A stretch of 12,980 bases of DNA from assembly GCA_026770585.1 (NCBI GenBank), contig MU646536.1, positions 145,125 through 158,104 on the forward strand. The letters are read 5' to 3'. Source of the stretch: Baffinella frigidus. Its lineage: Eukaryota > Cryptophyceae > Cryptomonadales > Baffinellaceae. Made by a program: the position numbers and the translations under genes. The number at the start of each line of letters is the position of its first letter. The stretch's first letter is position 1. Shown one piece after another: positions 12,178-12,980 of this stretch. The notes under the pieces are model-generated. The model had not been told where the DNA came from. It did no database searches and was given only the letters and a program-made list of their open reading frames with translations.

Positions 12178-12378
12178 TGGGGTTTATGGTCTAGGGTTTG
12201 GGGTTTAGGGTTTAGGGTTTAGGGTTTAGGGTTGAGGGTTTAGGGCTTAGGGTTTAGTGTTGAGGGTTTGGGGTTGAGGGTTGAGGGTTTGGGGCTTGGG
12301 TTAAGAGTGTAGGGTTTAGGGTTTAGGGTTAAGGGTTGAGGGTTTAGGGCTTGGGGTTTAGAGTGTAGGGTTTAGGGT
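12178..12378. repeat. Telomere-like G-rich tract
   Basis: Around 28 heptamers, mostly TTTAGGG with TTGAGGG, TTTGGGG and CTTAGGG variants. Confidence 0.95.
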
Positions 12379-12469
12379 TTAAGCGTCCCCGCGTCAGCAA
12401 AACCTAGATTAATCGTGAAACCCTTCGAACGCAGGGTGCTTAGCACACGATCTTAGCCACACATCGGAC
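12379..12469. other. Unassigned spacer
   Basis: ACCCTTCGAA near 12420 faces TTCGAAGGGA near 12470, a short inverted pair. Nothing else recognised. Confidence 0.4.
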
Positions 12470-12471
12470 TT

Positions 12472-12602
12472 CGAAGGGATTTTGAATAACCCCTAAGCGA
12501 TAAGACCTAGGACCCTACAGTAGGCAACCCGTAGGGACATAGGGGGGTTCCTACGGATAAGGTAACGGAGACTTGGGTACTGAGTGCCCGAAAATCCCTT
12601 CG
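12472..12602. mobile_element. Candidate MITE family L
   Basis: CGAAGGGATTTT (12472-12483) and AAAATCCCTTCG (12591-12602) are perfect inverted ends. Inside lie CCTAGGACCCTACAGTAGGC and a partial complement GGGGGGTTCCTACGG, the same core as families A-D. One copy only and no clear target duplication. Confidence 0.6.
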
Positions 12603-12867
12603 TAGCCCGCTGTGTGGACTACAGAACGCCCTAGAGCTCCCAGGATCACATCTCGTGTTGGGGCCCGAGGGCCTACCGTAGACCAAATAAGCGTTTTTGG
12701 ATTGCTGGTGGACGATACCTCCCCGATCGGTACCGAATGGCTCCAAAGTCAAGGCCGAAAAAAGAATAGCTAGTGGAGGGCCCGCCTCGGGAGGGAGTCA
12801 CGTTACCTGCCCGATCGCCTGCGCCGCCGCCAGCAGTCCTATCGCGTACTCCCCACCCCTGGGACAT
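12603..12867. other. Unassigned sequence
   Basis: No gene recognised; reverse-strand frames of 64-81 codons lack family resemblance. GGGCCTACCGTAGACC near 12668 carries the core motif outside an element, and GTCACGTTAC near 12797 repeats the hairpin stem of 9983. Confidence 0.35.
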
Positions 12868-12894
12868 TAGGGTTGAGGGTTGAGGATTGAAGGT

Positions 12895-12975
<81 letters not shown>

Positions 12976-12980
12976 GGTTG
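12868..12980. repeat. Homogeneous TTGAGGG heptamer array at window edge
   Basis: About sixteen units of GGGTTGA, with only two early variants (GGATTGA and AGGTTGA), continuing to the last base. Much more uniform than the other tracts, so recently amplified; the variant is TTGAGGG, not TTTAGGG. Confidence 0.97.

Overview
This window looks like repeat-dense nuclear DNA of a eukaryote, most likely a unicellular alga or related protist. The evidence is many tracts of plant/alga-type telomere-like heptamers (TTTAGGG and the variants TTTGGGG and TTGAGGG), intron-like 3' splice sites, long (CT)n, (GA)n and (GAA)n tracts, and many short inverted-repeat elements of MITE type. The species cannot be named from this sequence. 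There are no bacterial operons, no rRNA or tRNA that I can recognise, and no complete protein-coding gene I can defend. Most open frames lie in repeats or inverted-repeat arms, and some open only at non-ATG starts.

Layout. 1-1530: C-rich telomere-like and CCGAAA-type minisatellites, interrupted by six short exon-like modules. Four of these form a paralogous series encoding variants of DVFAKMERLREKLETI, each preceded by CAG. 1550-1850: degenerate repeats around an 18-bp palindrome. 1850-4360: a MITE nest with five copies of family B (TCCCTTAAGTG ends), five of family A (CAGGGGTACC ends), one of family C (CAGGGGTAACTCG ends) and a 19-bp minisatellite. Two B copies lie inside A copies. 4500-5180: direct and tandem repeats. 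5239-6048: a foldback element with long interrupted arms around a second compound palindrome. 6056-6500: short tandem repeats and hairpins. 6500-7200: low-repeat sequence with one weak open frame. 7208-8170: nested palindromes, element D1, a segmental repeat and (GA)n. 8520-8725: G-rich telomere-like tract. 8740-9770: four dispersed paralogous repeats; the first carries family H and the second carries a 133-bp AT-rich insert encoding a fragment that resembles peptidase S74-associated proteins of algal viruses and phages. 9780-10755: hairpins, small repeats and a (GAA)n tract. 10756-10917: element D2. 11113-11275: complex purine microsatellite. 11411-12160: three units of a 234-bp tandem repeat, the first interrupted by element K. 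12178-12378: G-rich telomere-like tract. 12470-12604: candidate element L. 12868-12980: a clean TTGAGGG array running off the end.

How it fits together. Genes do not act together here; the organising principle is transposition of short non-autonomous elements. Several unrelated-looking element families (A, B, C, D, probably L) share an internal core built from CCTAGG and CTACNGTAG. Families A, B, C and H are flanked by TA dinucleotides, as expected for Tc1/mariner-type mobilisation. For A and H the window itself contains a paralogous unfilled or near-unfilled site. No transposase is present, so mobilisation would have to be in trans.
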